Positions 36,840 to 47,389 are shown, counted from the stretch's first letter. The stretch is 64,000 nt of DNA from an uncultured Prevotella sp. (GCA_947302435.1 CAMYVQ010000011.1:1-64000); one strand, 5' to 3'. Program-made: numbers and translations. Notes: generated by a model from the sequence alone, not told the origin.

Positions 36840-38265
36840 CCATGAGAAGCTGGCCGGGACGGGTATGGCGGCGCACTTCGTCGAGAGAGGCGAACGTGCC
36901 AAGATACTGGCCGGAGACGGTGAACACCCGGAACGACGACGGACGAGCATCGCGATTCACGGACTCGACACCCGTGGCATAGTTGTCGTCACCAATCAAC
37001 GAAAGGAAGGAGATGTCCCACAAACCAATCTTGTCCTCCACATTGTCCCATGTGTAACCGACGGGATGCGACTCCTCGAAGGTGAAGTTGTCGGCCACAA
37101 GGTCTTTATTGCCTAACAGGAGCCAGAACTCACGCTCCCAGCCCGACTCGGCCTCGTTGCCATTGCCTGTGGGGTCGTTCCAAGTCACATCGACGGCATA
37201 CCACTTCGTGTTACCCATCCGCACCTCGTTCCACATGTGCGACTCGCCCTCGGCATCCCTGTTGTTCTTGGCAAAGCCGATTGAGAGCACGCAGGGGATA
37301 TCCTTCTCCTCGCACAGCACCTTGAAGGCACGCGCATAGCCCTCGCAGACGGGACCTCTGCCGCCCGTGCTTCCACGCAGGGCACTCAGCGGACTGTAGG
37401 CGATGGTGGACAGGTTCGCCACATGGCCGAAGTCTGAGTTGTAGCTGTTGTGCTTGGTCAGCCAGTTGTTGAAATAGCGGATCTGCGACAGGCGCGAATC
37501 GTCGGGACAGCCGTCTGTAATCTCCTTGACCTTTGTCTTGTATTCCACAACCGCACTACTGACAAGCTCCTGTGTGCGGAAATCCTCATGACGATAGTCG
37601 AAATCGGCTGCCATCAGTCCGAAATACATCACCTGCGTATAGTCTATCGTACCCGTTCCGGCTGTTTTTCTATAGCTGGTCCTGTAACTCCAGGTGGTGT
37701 TCCAGCGGAAGTAGCTGTTCACCCAGAAGGCTTTGGCATGGTCGTAAGTGAGACACATGCAAAAATAGGGCATGAACACGTTGAACTCTTTCCAGAAATT
37801 ATTGCAGACTTCATTCACAGTCCTGCTTGCAGACTCCGAAATCTGTTCATCCGTGGCATCCTTGGGGAAAGAGAAATCGAGACTCCCCTGAAAGCTGACC
37901 ATATCGATGGCATAACTGTCGTCATACTCTCTATGATAGCCGAGCATGGGATTGGAAAGCCAGTTCTCTTCACCATTAAGCACACCGTCGACCTTCTCGC
38001 CGTAGGTGTCGTAGAACACCTTGAAGTATTGCGGCAGATTGTTGATGCGGTCAATCCAGCGCACGCCCTCCAGATGGGCTACCGAGGCCGAAGGTGCCCT
38101 CAGCACGAAACGGCCTTGTGCCTTTTCAGAGGTCAGTTTGACAATGTTCCGCACATCGAAACTCTCTTCAAGGGTCGGGCCTTGAATAAGGTCGCTTGTC
38201 ACTGTCTGTCCCTGAACGGAAAGACAGGAAAGAAAAAGTAATAGTAAACCGGTGATTTTCTTCAT
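36808..38265 (-). CDS. secreted transglutaminase-domain protein
   Basis: GRGPVCEGYARAFKVLCEEKDIPCVLSIG ... ESHMWNEVRMGNTKWYAVDVTWNDP (C-H-D triad). Confidence 0.88.
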   Translation of the reverse strand: MKKITGLLLLFLSCLSVQGQTVTSDLIQGPTLEESFDVRNIVKLTSEKAQGRFVLRAPSASVAHLEGVRWIDRINNLPQYFKVFYDTYGEKVDGVLNGEENWLSNPMLGYHREYDDSYAIDMVSFQGSLDFSFPKDATDEQISESASRTVNEVCNNFWKEFNVFMPYFCMCLTYDHAKAFWVNSYFRWNTTWSYRTSYRKTAGTGTIDYTQVMYFGLMAADFDYRHEDFRTQELVSSAVVEYKTKVKEITDGCPDDSRLSQIRYFNNWLTKHNSYNSDFGHVANLSTIAYSPLSALRGSTGGRGPVCEGYARAFKVLCEEKDIPCVLSIGFAKNNRDAEGESHMWNEVRMGNTKWYAVDVTWNDPTGNGNEAESGWEREFWLLLGNKDLVADNFTFEESHPVGYTWDNVEDKIGLWDISFLSLIGDDNYATGVESVNRDARPSSFRVFTVSGQYLGTFASLDEVRRHTRPGQLLMVNNRLCVTGR

Positions 38266-38311
38266 GATGATCTTTTTGTTTATATTTATCATTGTTTTGG
38301 AAGAAGTCCCC

Positions 38312-38800
38312 CTACTCCAAGTCTTTCGACCAGAGACAGAAGGGGTTCAGCCGCAGATGGGAATTGTAGAAACGTCGGTCACCCGTGACCTCACGGCCAA
38401 TGAAAGGCGGTTTTTCGTATGGCTCATCGGGCGAGGAAAGCTCCACCTCGGCCATCGTCAGCCCTTCGTTGTCGCCATAGAACTCATCGACTTCAAAGGT
38501 GTGGGCACCCGACGGGACAAGATAGCGTGTCTTGTCGATGATGCCCGGCTCGCAGAGCTGAAACAGGTGCTCCGCCTCGTCGAGGGTAATCTCTTTCTCA
38601 AACTCATAGCGGCTCAGTCCGCCATCGGGCGAAGGCCCTTTGATGGTCAGATAAGCACGGTCGTCGCGACGGCGCACCCTGACGGTGCGCCCGCGACCAC
38701 TACAGATGTAACCTTGCTTGATGCGACTGTGACTGGTGGCCCACTGCTTATAGTCGTCGCCCCTGACAAGGAACTTGCGTTCAATCTCAAGTCCACTCAT
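38312..38800 (-). CDS. CYTH domain protein
   Basis: LEIERKFLVRG (ExExK) and RVRRRDDRAYLTIKGP. Confidence 0.92.
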   Translation of the reverse strand: MSGLEIERKFLVRGDDYKQWATSHSRIKQGYICSGRGRTVRVRRRDDRAYLTIKGPSPDGGLSRYEFEKEITLDEAEHLFQLCEPGIIDKTRYLVPSGAHTFEVDEFYGDNEGLTMAEVELSSPDEPYEKPPFIGREVTGDRRFYNSHLRLNPFCLWSKDLE

Positions 38801-38803
38801 TCC

Positions 38804-38968
38804 TTAGACTCCCATCATCCAGTAGACCCAGCCGATGTAGAAAATGGCCAGCAATATGAGGACACCGATGATCCACTTCACGATTTTCTCACCTTGTTTG
38901 GCCTGCTTCTGTTCGTAAGCCTTCTGCTTCGCATTAAGATGCTTCTCTTCTTGATTTTTCTTTGCCAT
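38804..38968 (-). CDS. 54-aa single-pass membrane small protein, absent from the ORF track
   Basis: translation MAKKNQEEKHLNAKQKAYEQKQAKQGEKIVKWIIGVLILLAIFYIGWVYWMMGV*; lies in the 189-bp gap between prfB and the CYTH gene, same strand. Confidence 0.7.
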   Translation of the reverse strand: MAKKNQEEKHLNAKQKAYEQKQAKQGEKIVKWIIGVLILLAIFYIGWVYWMMGV

Positions 38969-38989
38969 AATTGTATAGATTTAAAAAGA

Positions 38990-40108
38990 TTATTCTTCGG
39001 TTACGGGGAACTCCATGAGGTAGGCTTTGATGAAGCCATCGAGCTTGCCGTTCATCACAGCATCCACATCACGGGTCTCAAAATTGGTGCGGTGGTCTTT
39101 CACACGCTTGTCATCAAACACGTAGGAGCGAATCTGACTGCCCCACTCTATCTTCTTCTTGCCAGCCTCAATCTTGGCCTGCGCCTCCAAACGTTTCTTC
39201 ATGGCGCGGTCGTAGAGCTGTGAGCGGAGCAGGGCCATGGCGCGCTCCTTGTTCTTCGGCTGGTCGCGCGTCTCGGTGTTCTCGATGAGGATTTCCTCCT
39301 CCTCGCCCGTGTCGGGGTCGGTGTACCAATAGCGAAGGCGCACACCCGACTCCACCTTGTTCACATTCTGACCGCCGGCACCACTGCTTCGGAACGTGTC
39401 CCAAGAGAGCTTGGCGGGGTCTACGTAGACTTCGATGGTATCATCAACAAGCGGCGATACAAAGACAGAGGCAAACGAGGTCATGCGCTTGCCCTGTGCG
39501 TTATAGGGGCTGACGCGCACCAAGCGGTGTACGCCGTTCTCCGACTTCAGGAAGCCGTAGGCATATTCGCCACCCTCAATCTGCATGGTGACGCTCTTGA
39601 TGCCGGCATCCTCGCCGTCGAGCAGTGAGCTAATCGTCACCTTGTAGCCGTGAGCCTCAGCCCAGCGCATGTACATACGCATGAGCATCTGTGCCCAGTC
39701 CTGTGCCTCGGTGCCGCCGGCACCACTGTTGATTTTCAGCACGCAGTCCATCGGGTCTTCCTTCTGGCGCAGCATGTTCATGAGTTCCAGCTCCTCGATG
39801 GCGGCAATGGCCAACTCATAGTCGTGGTCCACCTCTTCTTCGGTCACCATCTCGTCCTTGTAGAAATCGAAAGCCAGCTGCAATTCGTCGGCTTTCATCC
39901 GGCAATCGTTGTAGCCGTCGATCCACTTCTTGATGGACTTCACCTTCTTCATCTGCTCCTCGGCGCGCTTCGGGTCTTCCCAGAAGTCGGGAGCCTGCGT
40001 GCGCAGGTCCTCCTCCTCGTACTCCATCTGCTTCTCGTCAATGCGCAGGTAGTGTTTCAGTTTCTCAACCCTATCTAATACGTCTTTTAGTTGATCTTGC
40101 GTTATCAT
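38990..40108 (-). CDS. prfB: peptide chain release factor 2
   Basis: SGAGGQNVNKVESGVRLRY; INSGAGGTEAQDWAQMLMRMY. Confidence 0.95.
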   Translation of the reverse strand: MITQDQLKDVLDRVEKLKHYLRIDEKQMEYEEEDLRTQAPDFWEDPKRAEEQMKKVKSIKKWIDGYNDCRMKADELQLAFDFYKDEMVTEEEVDHDYELAIAAIEELELMNMLRQKEDPMDCVLKINSGAGGTEAQDWAQMLMRMYMRWAEAHGYKVTISSLLDGEDAGIKSVTMQIEGGEYAYGFLKSENGVHRLVRVSPYNAQGKRMTSFASVFVSPLVDDTIEVYVDPAKLSWDTFRSSGAGGQNVNKVESGVRLRYWYTDPDTGEEEEILIENTETRDQPKNKERAMALLRSQLYDRAMKKRLEAQAKIEAGKKKIEWGSQIRSYVFDDKRVKDHRTNFETRDVDAVMNGKLDGFIKAYLMEFPVTEE

Positions 40109-40132
40109 AGTGCAAAAATAACAATAAATTTC

Positions 40133-41746
40133 TTACATCCCCCACACGGTGATTGTGTGGTTCTTATATTGGTATGGACGATGCCAGAGGCGTTCGTCCC
40201 AAGATGTTTCGCCTGAACGGTCGAAAATAATAAGGTGGCCTTCGTCGGCAGAGCCTACGGTGTCCATATATCCAAAGGTCTGTTCAAGTCCCTTTTCAAT
40301 CATCGCATCCAAGGAGCCACGCTTGATTTTCAGTTCCAGTACGATGCGCTGCACCGGACCGCCATATCCATTGGTAAGAGGCTTGCGGACAAGCAAGTCG
40401 GTACGCTTGCGCCCCAACCCATATTCGCGGTCTATGTAGCCGCCACCGTTGACGATGCGCTGCAGGAATGCCTGAAGCAGCAACTGCGGCCCAGCCTCAG
40501 CATAGTCGAACTTGCCAATCCATGAGTCGGCATTCTGACGGAAGAACTGCTGGAAGTCGAGCAGCAGTTTTTCCATGTCGATACGGCCATCGGCCTTTTG
40601 GTACCATTGGGATTGCTGAACCATGACCTGTTGGGTGCTCCAAGTCAGTTCGCGGGGAATAACCTCCCGATAGATACCATTGGCAATGCGGATGGTATGT
40701 CCCAATTCGCGCTTGATAAGCCCCATATCGGCAACATACAGAATATCGTCGGTGGGGATCAGCCCCTCTGAAGCCTCATCGCTATTGGCCAGTATCGGCT
40801 CTATAACCCGTTTTACACGCGGCTCTTTCAGCTTGTCTATCAGAATATCGATATGGGTCTCACGACGATAGATGATCTGCTCCTGGGCACGATCAATCAT
40901 CTCAGGCGTGATTACTACCGAACGGTCGCGATTCTCCTTGATTTCATAGGTCACCTCGTTGGCAAGGGCGTTCACCAACCAAGGCTGCCCCTCGGTGGCT
41001 TTCCACACCATGGGGAAGCAAGCCTCATCCCATTGCTGTCCTGTTTCGCGAGTGTGCTGCATATACAGCTCATGGATTTCCTCTTCTGTGAAGTTACCCA
41101 AGCGGAGCGATTTCGACTTGATGTTGAAGGCCGACCCACCCGTGACAATGTCTTTCTCGCTGGTCTGGATGCGGTAGTCACGCACATCGCGCACGCCACA
41201 GAAAATGATGCTTTGCGGAAAGGCTTTCGGACGGTCGCCGTAGCCGGAACGTATCTGCCGCAGCACTGAGACGAGCGAGTCGCCCACTAACGAGTCGATT
41301 TCGTCAATAATCAGGACAATGGGCTTGGGCAATTCCTCAGAGAGCCGTCTCAGATAGGTGGTCAGCATGGTGGCTGGCTCTACTTGCCGCACTTCATCGC
41401 GGATATGCAGGGGCAGGTCGCTTTTCAGTATGCCACGGAATTGTTCTGCCAGCGTATCACATGTCGACTTGATGACACGATCCATATTGTCGCGTGCAGC
41501 CTGGCCCCCTTCTACATTGGCATAGACACAGATGACGTCGCCCTGCTTATTGAGATACTCTCTCAAGGCCAGCATACAAGAAGTCTTCCCCGTCTGTCGC
41601 GGAGCATGCATCACGAAATACTTGTCCTGGCTGATAAGTGTCAGCACATCGTCCAGGTCAAAACGCGACAGCGGGTCGATGGTGTAGTTCTTGGAAGGCC
41701 TGTTGGGACCAGCAGTGTTAAAGAAACGCTCCATGAGTATACTCAT
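40133..41746 (-). CDS. AAA-like ATPase with C-terminal PD-(D/E)XK-like domain
   Basis: FFNTAGPNRPSKNYTIDPLSR, Walker A APRQTGKTSCM, Walker B VLIIDEID, C-terminal RIVLELKI. Confidence 0.75.
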   Translation of the reverse strand: MSILMERFFNTAGPNRPSKNYTIDPLSRFDLDDVLTLISQDKYFVMHAPRQTGKTSCMLALREYLNKQGDVICVYANVEGGQAARDNMDRVIKSTCDTLAEQFRGILKSDLPLHIRDEVRQVEPATMLTTYLRRLSEELPKPIVLIIDEIDSLVGDSLVSVLRQIRSGYGDRPKAFPQSIIFCGVRDVRDYRIQTSEKDIVTGGSAFNIKSKSLRLGNFTEEEIHELYMQHTRETGQQWDEACFPMVWKATEGQPWLVNALANEVTYEIKENRDRSVVITPEMIDRAQEQIIYRRETHIDILIDKLKEPRVKRVIEPILANSDEASEGLIPTDDILYVADMGLIKRELGHTIRIANGIYREVIPRELTWSTQQVMVQQSQWYQKADGRIDMEKLLLDFQQFFRQNADSWIGKFDYAEAGPQLLLQAFLQRIVNGGGYIDREYGLGRKRTDLLVRKPLTNGYGGPVQRIVLELKIKRGSLDAMIEKGLEQTFGYMDTVGSADEGHLIIFDRSGETSWDERLWHRPYQYKNHTITVWGM

Positions 41747-43554
41747 TCCTCGTACATCGCATCTATTTCCTTCTTGTAGTTTTCGTTGAGCACGCGGCGC
41801 TTGATCTTCAGCGTGTTGGTGAGCTCACCGCGCTCCAAGGTGAAGTGATGGGGCAGAAGGGTGAAGCGCTTCACCTGCTCATAGTGGGCAAGCTGCTGCT
41901 GGAGGGTGTCGATGCGCTCCATCATCATCTGATGAATCTGCTCGTTCTGGCAAAGATCCTCACGGCTCTCAAACGGGATGTCGTGCTCACGGGCATACTC
42001 TTCCAAGAACGAATAGACGGGAATAATGAGGGCCGAGACAAACTTGCGCTGGTCGGCGATGATGGCAATCTGATCAATATACTTGTCGACCAGGAGCTTC
42101 GACTCGATCATCTGCGGAGCGATATACTTGCCGTTCGAGGTCTTGAACAAGTCCTTGATACGATCCTTGAGGAACAGCTCGCCGTTCTGCAGGAAACCTG
42201 AGTCGCCCGTCTTGAAATATCCGTCCTCGGTAAAGGCCTCGCGAGTGATGTCGTCGCGGTTGTAGTAGCCACGGGTGATGGTGGGGCCTTTCAGCAACAC
42301 CTCGCCCTCTTCGCTGATCTTCACATCAAGCCCCTCGATGGGGAAGCCCACGGAACCCACGGTAAAAGGTTTGCCGACATGCAGGCAACTGACCGTGGCC
42401 AGGCTCTCGGTGAGGCCGTAGCCAACATCCATGAAGATGCCGATACTGTGAACGAACTCCTCTACATGGGGCGACACAGCGGCTCCAGCCGTGGGGAAGA
42501 AGTGGGCATTCTCAAGACCCAACTCCTTTCGGACGAGCGAGAAGACGGTCTTGTTGAGCATCTCGTATTCCAGATGCAGGGCCACGGGTGGCTGCTTGCC
42601 GCAGGCCAAGTATTCGATGTTGTGCTTGCGACCCACAGCGAGGGCATGCTTGAACAGCTTGCGCTGCACCACACCACTCTTCTCGATTTTCTCCTGCACG
42701 CCAATGTAGACCTTCTCCCAGAAACGGGGCACCGACGACATGCAGGTGGGATGTGTCTCGCGCATGCTCTGCTGCACCTCCAACGGGCGTGTGTTCACAA
42801 TGAGCCGCGCACCTTTAGTGATGCACAGTATCTTCCAACCCTTCTCAAAAATATGGGTGAAAGGCAGGAAGTTCATGACACGGTCGTCTTCTGTGACCGG
42901 CACACACTTGTTGTTGGCTTCCATGGCAGCATGATATTGTCCGTGGGTCAGGATGACACCCTTCGAGTCGCCCGTGGTACCGCTGGTATAAAGGATATTG
43001 GCCATGTCATCAAACGTGGCACTCTTTTGCAGACTGTCAACCTCACTCTGTCGGGGCAGTCCTTCGCCCAACTTCAGGAAGTCGTCGAAATGCATGGCCG
43101 TCTGGTCGGCTTCGTCGATATGCACAGCAGGGTCGTAGACGATAATCTTTTCCAGCGACTTGCACATGGGGAACACGCGGCGCGCCTTGTCGTACTGCTC
43201 CTGTTCGCCCACGAAGAGGAAGCGCACTTTCGCATCGCCTATCATGAACTGTATCTGCTGTTCGGAACTCGTGGCATAGAAAGGAATGGTGACAGCACGA
43301 ATGCCCCAAGCACCGAAGTCGGTAAAGAGGTACTGCACGCTGTTCTGCGAGAACACACCCACGTTTTCCTGTACCTTGATGCCCATGTTCAACATGGCAT
43401 TCGACACTTTCCGAACCATTGCCGAAAACTCATTCCAGGAATACGATTTCCACTCGGTACCGCCAAAGTCTTTGTAGATAAGAGCCTCACGGTCACCCAA
43501 CTGGGCTGCCACATCGTGAATCAGCCGCGACATGTGCGAGTTGACTTGCTGCAT
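41743..43554 (-). CDS. long-chain acyl-CoA synthetase (AMP-dependent ligase)
   Basis: NILYTSGTTGDSKGVILTHGQ, DVGYGLTESLATVS, YFKTGDSGFLQNGELFLKDRIKDLFKTSNGKYIAPQ. Confidence 0.93.
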   Translation of the reverse strand: MQQVNSHMSRLIHDVAAQLGDREALIYKDFGGTEWKSYSWNEFSAMVRKVSNAMLNMGIKVQENVGVFSQNSVQYLFTDFGAWGIRAVTIPFYATSSEQQIQFMIGDAKVRFLFVGEQEQYDKARRVFPMCKSLEKIIVYDPAVHIDEADQTAMHFDDFLKLGEGLPRQSEVDSLQKSATFDDMANILYTSGTTGDSKGVILTHGQYHAAMEANNKCVPVTEDDRVMNFLPFTHIFEKGWKILCITKGARLIVNTRPLEVQQSMRETHPTCMSSVPRFWEKVYIGVQEKIEKSGVVQRKLFKHALAVGRKHNIEYLACGKQPPVALHLEYEMLNKTVFSLVRKELGLENAHFFPTAGAAVSPHVEEFVHSIGIFMDVGYGLTESLATVSCLHVGKPFTVGSVGFPIEGLDVKISEEGEVLLKGPTITRGYYNRDDITREAFTEDGYFKTGDSGFLQNGELFLKDRIKDLFKTSNGKYIAPQMIESKLLVDKYIDQIAIIADQRKFVSALIIPVYSFLEEYAREHDIPFESREDLCQNEQIHQMMMERIDTLQQQLAHYEQVKRFTLLPHHFTLERGELTNTLKIKRRVLNENYKKEIDAMYEE

Positions 43555-43584
43555 ATTATTTAAACTTTTTAATAATATAGTGCA

Positions 43585-43650
43585 AAAGTACGGTAAATTA
43601 TGCAAAACACCAAATATTCTTTGGTAGAAATGCATAATTTACCGTACTTT
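43585..43650. repeat. 20-bp perfect inverted repeat overlapping the acyl-CoA ligase promoter
   Basis: AAAGTACGGTAAATTATGCA (43585-43604) / TGCATAATTTACCGTACTTT (43631-43650), with inner accaaa/tttggt hairpin. Confidence 0.92.
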
Positions 43651-43668
43651 CAGCTAAAAGGAGCTCCC

Positions 43669-46600
43669 TTATTTCACAACTTTCCTACCATCGACGATGT
43701 TGATTCCCTTCTGCAGTTGGGAGTGCTGACGGCCTGTGAGGTCGTAGATGAGATGGCGTGCATTGGTGGAACGGCTGACATTTTCAACGGCTGTTGCCTC
43801 CTTGTCGCCACCGAGATATTCGAGGGTGAAATGGTCGAACTTGCAGTCGTTGCTGGTATAGTTTTCCAGCTTCACGCCGAAAGTCAGCGTGCCGTCAGTA
43901 ATCTCCGTGGTGAGACTGGCGGTGTTGTCACTCAACTGGGTCATGTCGGCCTTGTCGCTGTTGGCAAAGAGCCAGGCTCCTTGATGAATGGTGCTGGCAC
44001 TGGTGCGAACCGACAACCGGTATTGGCCGTTGGGCAGATCGGTGAGCCGCTGGCTGATGCTGCGGTCGGTCAAGTTGCCGGAGCCCTGCCATTTGTTGAA
44101 ATAGCTGCTGCCAGTCTTGGCAGGCAGGTAGTTGGCATACTCCACCTCGAAGGCATCGTCCTGCGAGAGTGTCCACCCCACAGGCTGCTTGGCGTGGAAG
44201 TTGTTATAGCGTGTGCCGTCGGCATTGGTGATTATATATGAGACATCGATGGGGTTCTCCTCGGAAGCCTTGCCAAGATTCTCGACGGCGGCGATATACT
44301 TTCCGCGAAGAATAGCGTAGAAGTCATAGTGGCCGATGCGAGTGCCTGTGGCATTGCCGGCAATTTCGTCGGTGTCGTCCCAGTGGCCGATGTTCTGACC
44401 GCCCTTGTTGTTGGTCAGTGTCCAGCCTGCCTCAGGCAGATAGGCAGGTGAGACATAGCAGCGGTCTGTCCAGCCCTCACCGTTGTTCTCGGTGCGATAG
44501 TACCATGTTGAGTTGTCGGCAGAGTGCAGGCAGTTGTCGGCATCGCCCACGCCTGTGATGATGAGCCATTTGGCGGCATCGCCCTTGGCACCTGAATAGT
44601 TGTTGTTGTCGAAAGCATCCATCATCCAAAGCGCATCCCTGTTGGCTTCAGGATAGACATCGGACTGATACCACATTGTCTTGTTTGCGGTGCCCTGATG
44701 ATTGCCAGCACCAAGCACAAGGCCGTTGTCGGTGCCATAGTCGTAGATGGCAAAGAAACACTGGCTCACGTCCTCAGGCAGTTCGGTCAGCTTCTGCCAA
44801 CCCTTGGCCTCGGCGTGCCGCTCGCCCACCTCCTTCGGCGTGTAGAGCACCACGCGCTCGGCACGGAACTCCTGTGTGGCGGATCCGTTGAGCAGGTTGG
44901 CCTGGAAGCCGATGTACAGTTCCGTCTCTTCATCAAGCTGGAAGTAGAGTCCCTGCACCTTCATGTCGCCCGTACAGTTGTTGATGCCGTAATAGGCGAT
45001 GGACTGCGTGGGTATGTCGACAGTGCTACAGAGTGTCTTGCTGACAAACATATAGGCCTGCTGGCTCATGTTGTAGGTGGTGTTGTAGGCAGCACCGAAG
45101 TAGTACTTGCCTGCGGGCATGGTGACTTTGCGATAGATGCGTGCGTTCGTCAGGTCGCCGCTGTTGTTGCTGCCGGCATCGTTCCATACACCGAGCATCA
45201 GTGCCTCGTTGCCCGAATACTTGTCGAGTCCCTGCTTCGTGCCGTCGCCGCCGTTGGGTATGTTGAAATTCTCAACCGTCCAGTTCATCGGTTTGCCGAA
45301 ACGGTTAGTGCCACCGGCGGCACGGGTGAAGCCAGAACCTTCAATGAGATACTGAGTGGTGAGGTTTTCTTCGATGGCGCTGTTGAAAGCACCGCCCTTG
45401 TTCAGGCCGTCGTTAGCAAAGACGCGGTAGGCATCTGAGAGGGATTCGCGGGCAGCGGTGCATTCCCCGTCGGTGGAACCGGCAGGCACATTTTTAGCTG
45501 CTGCAAGGGCCGCACGCAGGGCATCGAGCTTCAAGACGTTCACCTTGCCCGTATTATAGGGATGAGCCTGAGCGGCCAGTGCATCGACGGCAGCCTCCAT
45601 CTCTGAGACCATCGATTGCAGCACCTCGTAGGCCGAGCGCGTCTCTTCCTTGAAAGTGATACAGAACACGGGAGCGATAGCGTTGGGCTTGGTGGCAGGC
45701 ACCATCACGGTAAGGCCGTCGAAACTATGTGTGAACTCCACCTCGCCGCCGCCTAACAATTCAACCTTGTCCACCTCGCCGCTATAGGAAGGCTCGGTGA
45801 TGGAGAAAGCCTTGAACTGGAACTCACCGGCAGCGGGCCAGCGCATGATAGTGGCATAGACCTTGCCGTCCTTCTCCACATAGCGCACATCCTGAGCCGA
45901 ATAAGCCTGTCCTTCGTTGAATCCCTGGGCGGTCATGGGGTTGGCAGCCTCGGCTAAGGGGCCTTCGCCGAACGACTTCCATGTACGGGTGCCATAGATG
46001 CTCTCGCTGTTGATGTCCATCCACGCCTTGATGCCTGCGAGCACGTTGCGCTCATTCTGGTCGATGGTGCCATTGCCGCGAACGGGCACTGAGAGCAGTA
46101 GGTTACCGTTCTTCGACACGATGTCGACCAGCATGGAGATGACCTGTTCGGCACTCTTGTAGCTGGTGCGGTTGATGTTGTAGTGCCAGTCGCCGATGCA
46201 GGTACAGGTCTGCCAGTACTTGGCCTGTGGACGGTCGGGAATGCCGCGTTCCACGTCCCAGAGTATCGACTCTTTCTGCGAATCGTTCAGAATCTTGCCC
46301 ATCGTCACCACCTGCTGCTGTCCGTCGTGTGCGTTGGCACTCTTGTTATAATAGTGTGCCAGGATGTTCAGGCCGATGCTCTCATCGCAGCCATAGAAAG
46401 GCAGCACAGTATCGTCGAAATAAATCATGTCGGGCTGATAGTCGTTGATGCACTGCAGCACGCGGTTCTGGAACTTCATCTTGTAAGCCTCAGAAGGCAG
46501 CGACGCGCCGTTGCCCCAGTCCCACTGGCTATGGATGGTGCCACTGCTCTCCCAACCCGAACTGTGGGTATGGTTCTGTGCATACAGCTCCTGGGGATCA

Positions 46601-47220
46601 TAGCCGTCCCACCATTTTCCTGCACCGTCGGCCTTGGTCAGGTTGCCGTCGAACGACTGCGACGGCTCTAACCATGTCCAGGCGTGGCTGGCATGCATCG
46701 ACACGCCGAGGGGCAGTCCGTTGGCCTTACAGGCATCGCTCCATCCTTTCACGATGTCGCGCTTCGGGCCCATGTTCACGGAGTTCCACTCCTGATAGGG
46801 TGAGTTCCACAGGTCGAAATTGTCGTGGTGGTTGCCTAATGTCATGAAGTAGCGGGCACCCACGCTCTTGTACAGAGCCACCAGCTCCTCGGGATTCCAC
46901 TGGTCAGCCGTCCAGTCGCGAATGAGTTCCTTCAGTCCGTAGTCATTCGGATTGCCGAAGTGACTCACATGCCAATTGTACTGGTCGCTGCCCTGATAAT
47001 ACATGAAACGGGCATACCAGTCACCGTCCTCAGCCTGACACTGTGGTCCCCAATGAGCCCAGATTCCGAACTTTGCATCCTTAAACCATTCAGGACACTC
47101 CCACTGAGACACGCTCTCCCAGTTCGGAGCAAACTGTCCCTCCTGAACCGGCACGTCGGGCAGCTGCGCACTGGCCGTCGTGGCAGCCAGCACCAGCATA
47201 GAAAGTAATTGTTTTTTCAT
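43669..47220 (-). CDS. secreted GH29-type alpha-L-fucosidase, 1183 aa
   Basis: CPEWFKDAKFGIWAHWGPQ, YFMTLGNHHDNFDLWNS, IYFDDTVLPFYG; C-terminal IYDLTGRQHSQLQKGINIVDGRKVVK. Confidence 0.88.
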   Translation of the reverse strand: MKKQLLSMLVLAATTASAQLPDVPVQEGQFAPNWESVSQWECPEWFKDAKFGIWAHWGPQCQAEDGDWYARFMYYQGSDQYNWHVSHFGNPNDYGLKELIRDWTADQWNPEELVALYKSVGARYFMTLGNHHDNFDLWNSPYQEWNSVNMGPKRDIVKGWSDACKANGLPLGVSMHASHAWTWLEPSQSFDGNLTKADGAGKWWDGYDPQELYAQNHTHSSGWESSGTIHSQWDWGNGASLPSEAYKMKFQNRVLQCINDYQPDMIYFDDTVLPFYGCDESIGLNILAHYYNKSANAHDGQQQVVTMGKILNDSQKESILWDVERGIPDRPQAKYWQTCTCIGDWHYNINRTSYKSAEQVISMLVDIVSKNGNLLLSVPVRGNGTIDQNERNVLAGIKAWMDINSESIYGTRTWKSFGEGPLAEAANPMTAQGFNEGQAYSAQDVRYVEKDGKVYATIMRWPAAGEFQFKAFSITEPSYSGEVDKVELLGGGEVEFTHSFDGLTVMVPATKPNAIAPVFCITFKEETRSAYEVLQSMVSEMEAAVDALAAQAHPYNTGKVNVLKLDALRAALAAAKNVPAGSTDGECTAARESLSDAYRVFANDGLNKGGAFNSAIEENLTTQYLIEGSGFTRAAGGTNRFGKPMNWTVENFNIPNGGDGTKQGLDKYSGNEALMLGVWNDAGSNNSGDLTNARIYRKVTMPAGKYYFGAAYNTTYNMSQQAYMFVSKTLCSTVDIPTQSIAYYGINNCTGDMKVQGLYFQLDEETELYIGFQANLLNGSATQEFRAERVVLYTPKEVGERHAEAKGWQKLTELPEDVSQCFFAIYDYGTDNGLVLGAGNHQGTANKTMWYQSDVYPEANRDALWMMDAFDNNNYSGAKGDAAKWLIITGVGDADNCLHSADNSTWYYRTENNGEGWTDRCYVSPAYLPEAGWTLTNNKGGQNIGHWDDTDEIAGNATGTRIGHYDFYAILRGKYIAAVENLGKASEENPIDVSYIITNADGTRYNNFHAKQPVGWTLSQDDAFEVEYANYLPAKTGSSYFNKWQGSGNLTDRSISQRLTDLPNGQYRLSVRTSASTIHQGAWLFANSDKADMTQLSDNTASLTTEITDGTLTFGVKLENYTSNDCKFDHFTLEYLGGDKEATAVENVSRSTNARHLIYDLTGRQHSQLQKGINIVDGRKVVK

Positions 47221-47389
47221 AGAACAAATGAATTTTGATTGTTAGTATATATTTTCACGGTGCAAAGTTATGGCTTATCGTTGAAATAGACAATTAAAAA
47301 ATTGGCCTCTAATAGGACAATATTAACAAATTATCATTTTGTCCTATAAAAAAGACGCACAATGATGCCTTTAACCAGAAGATTATGCT

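Noticed and set aside
38990-40108. Programmed frameshift in prfB
   Set aside because: Frame is continuous (HYLRIDEKQ) with no in-frame UGA at the usual site.
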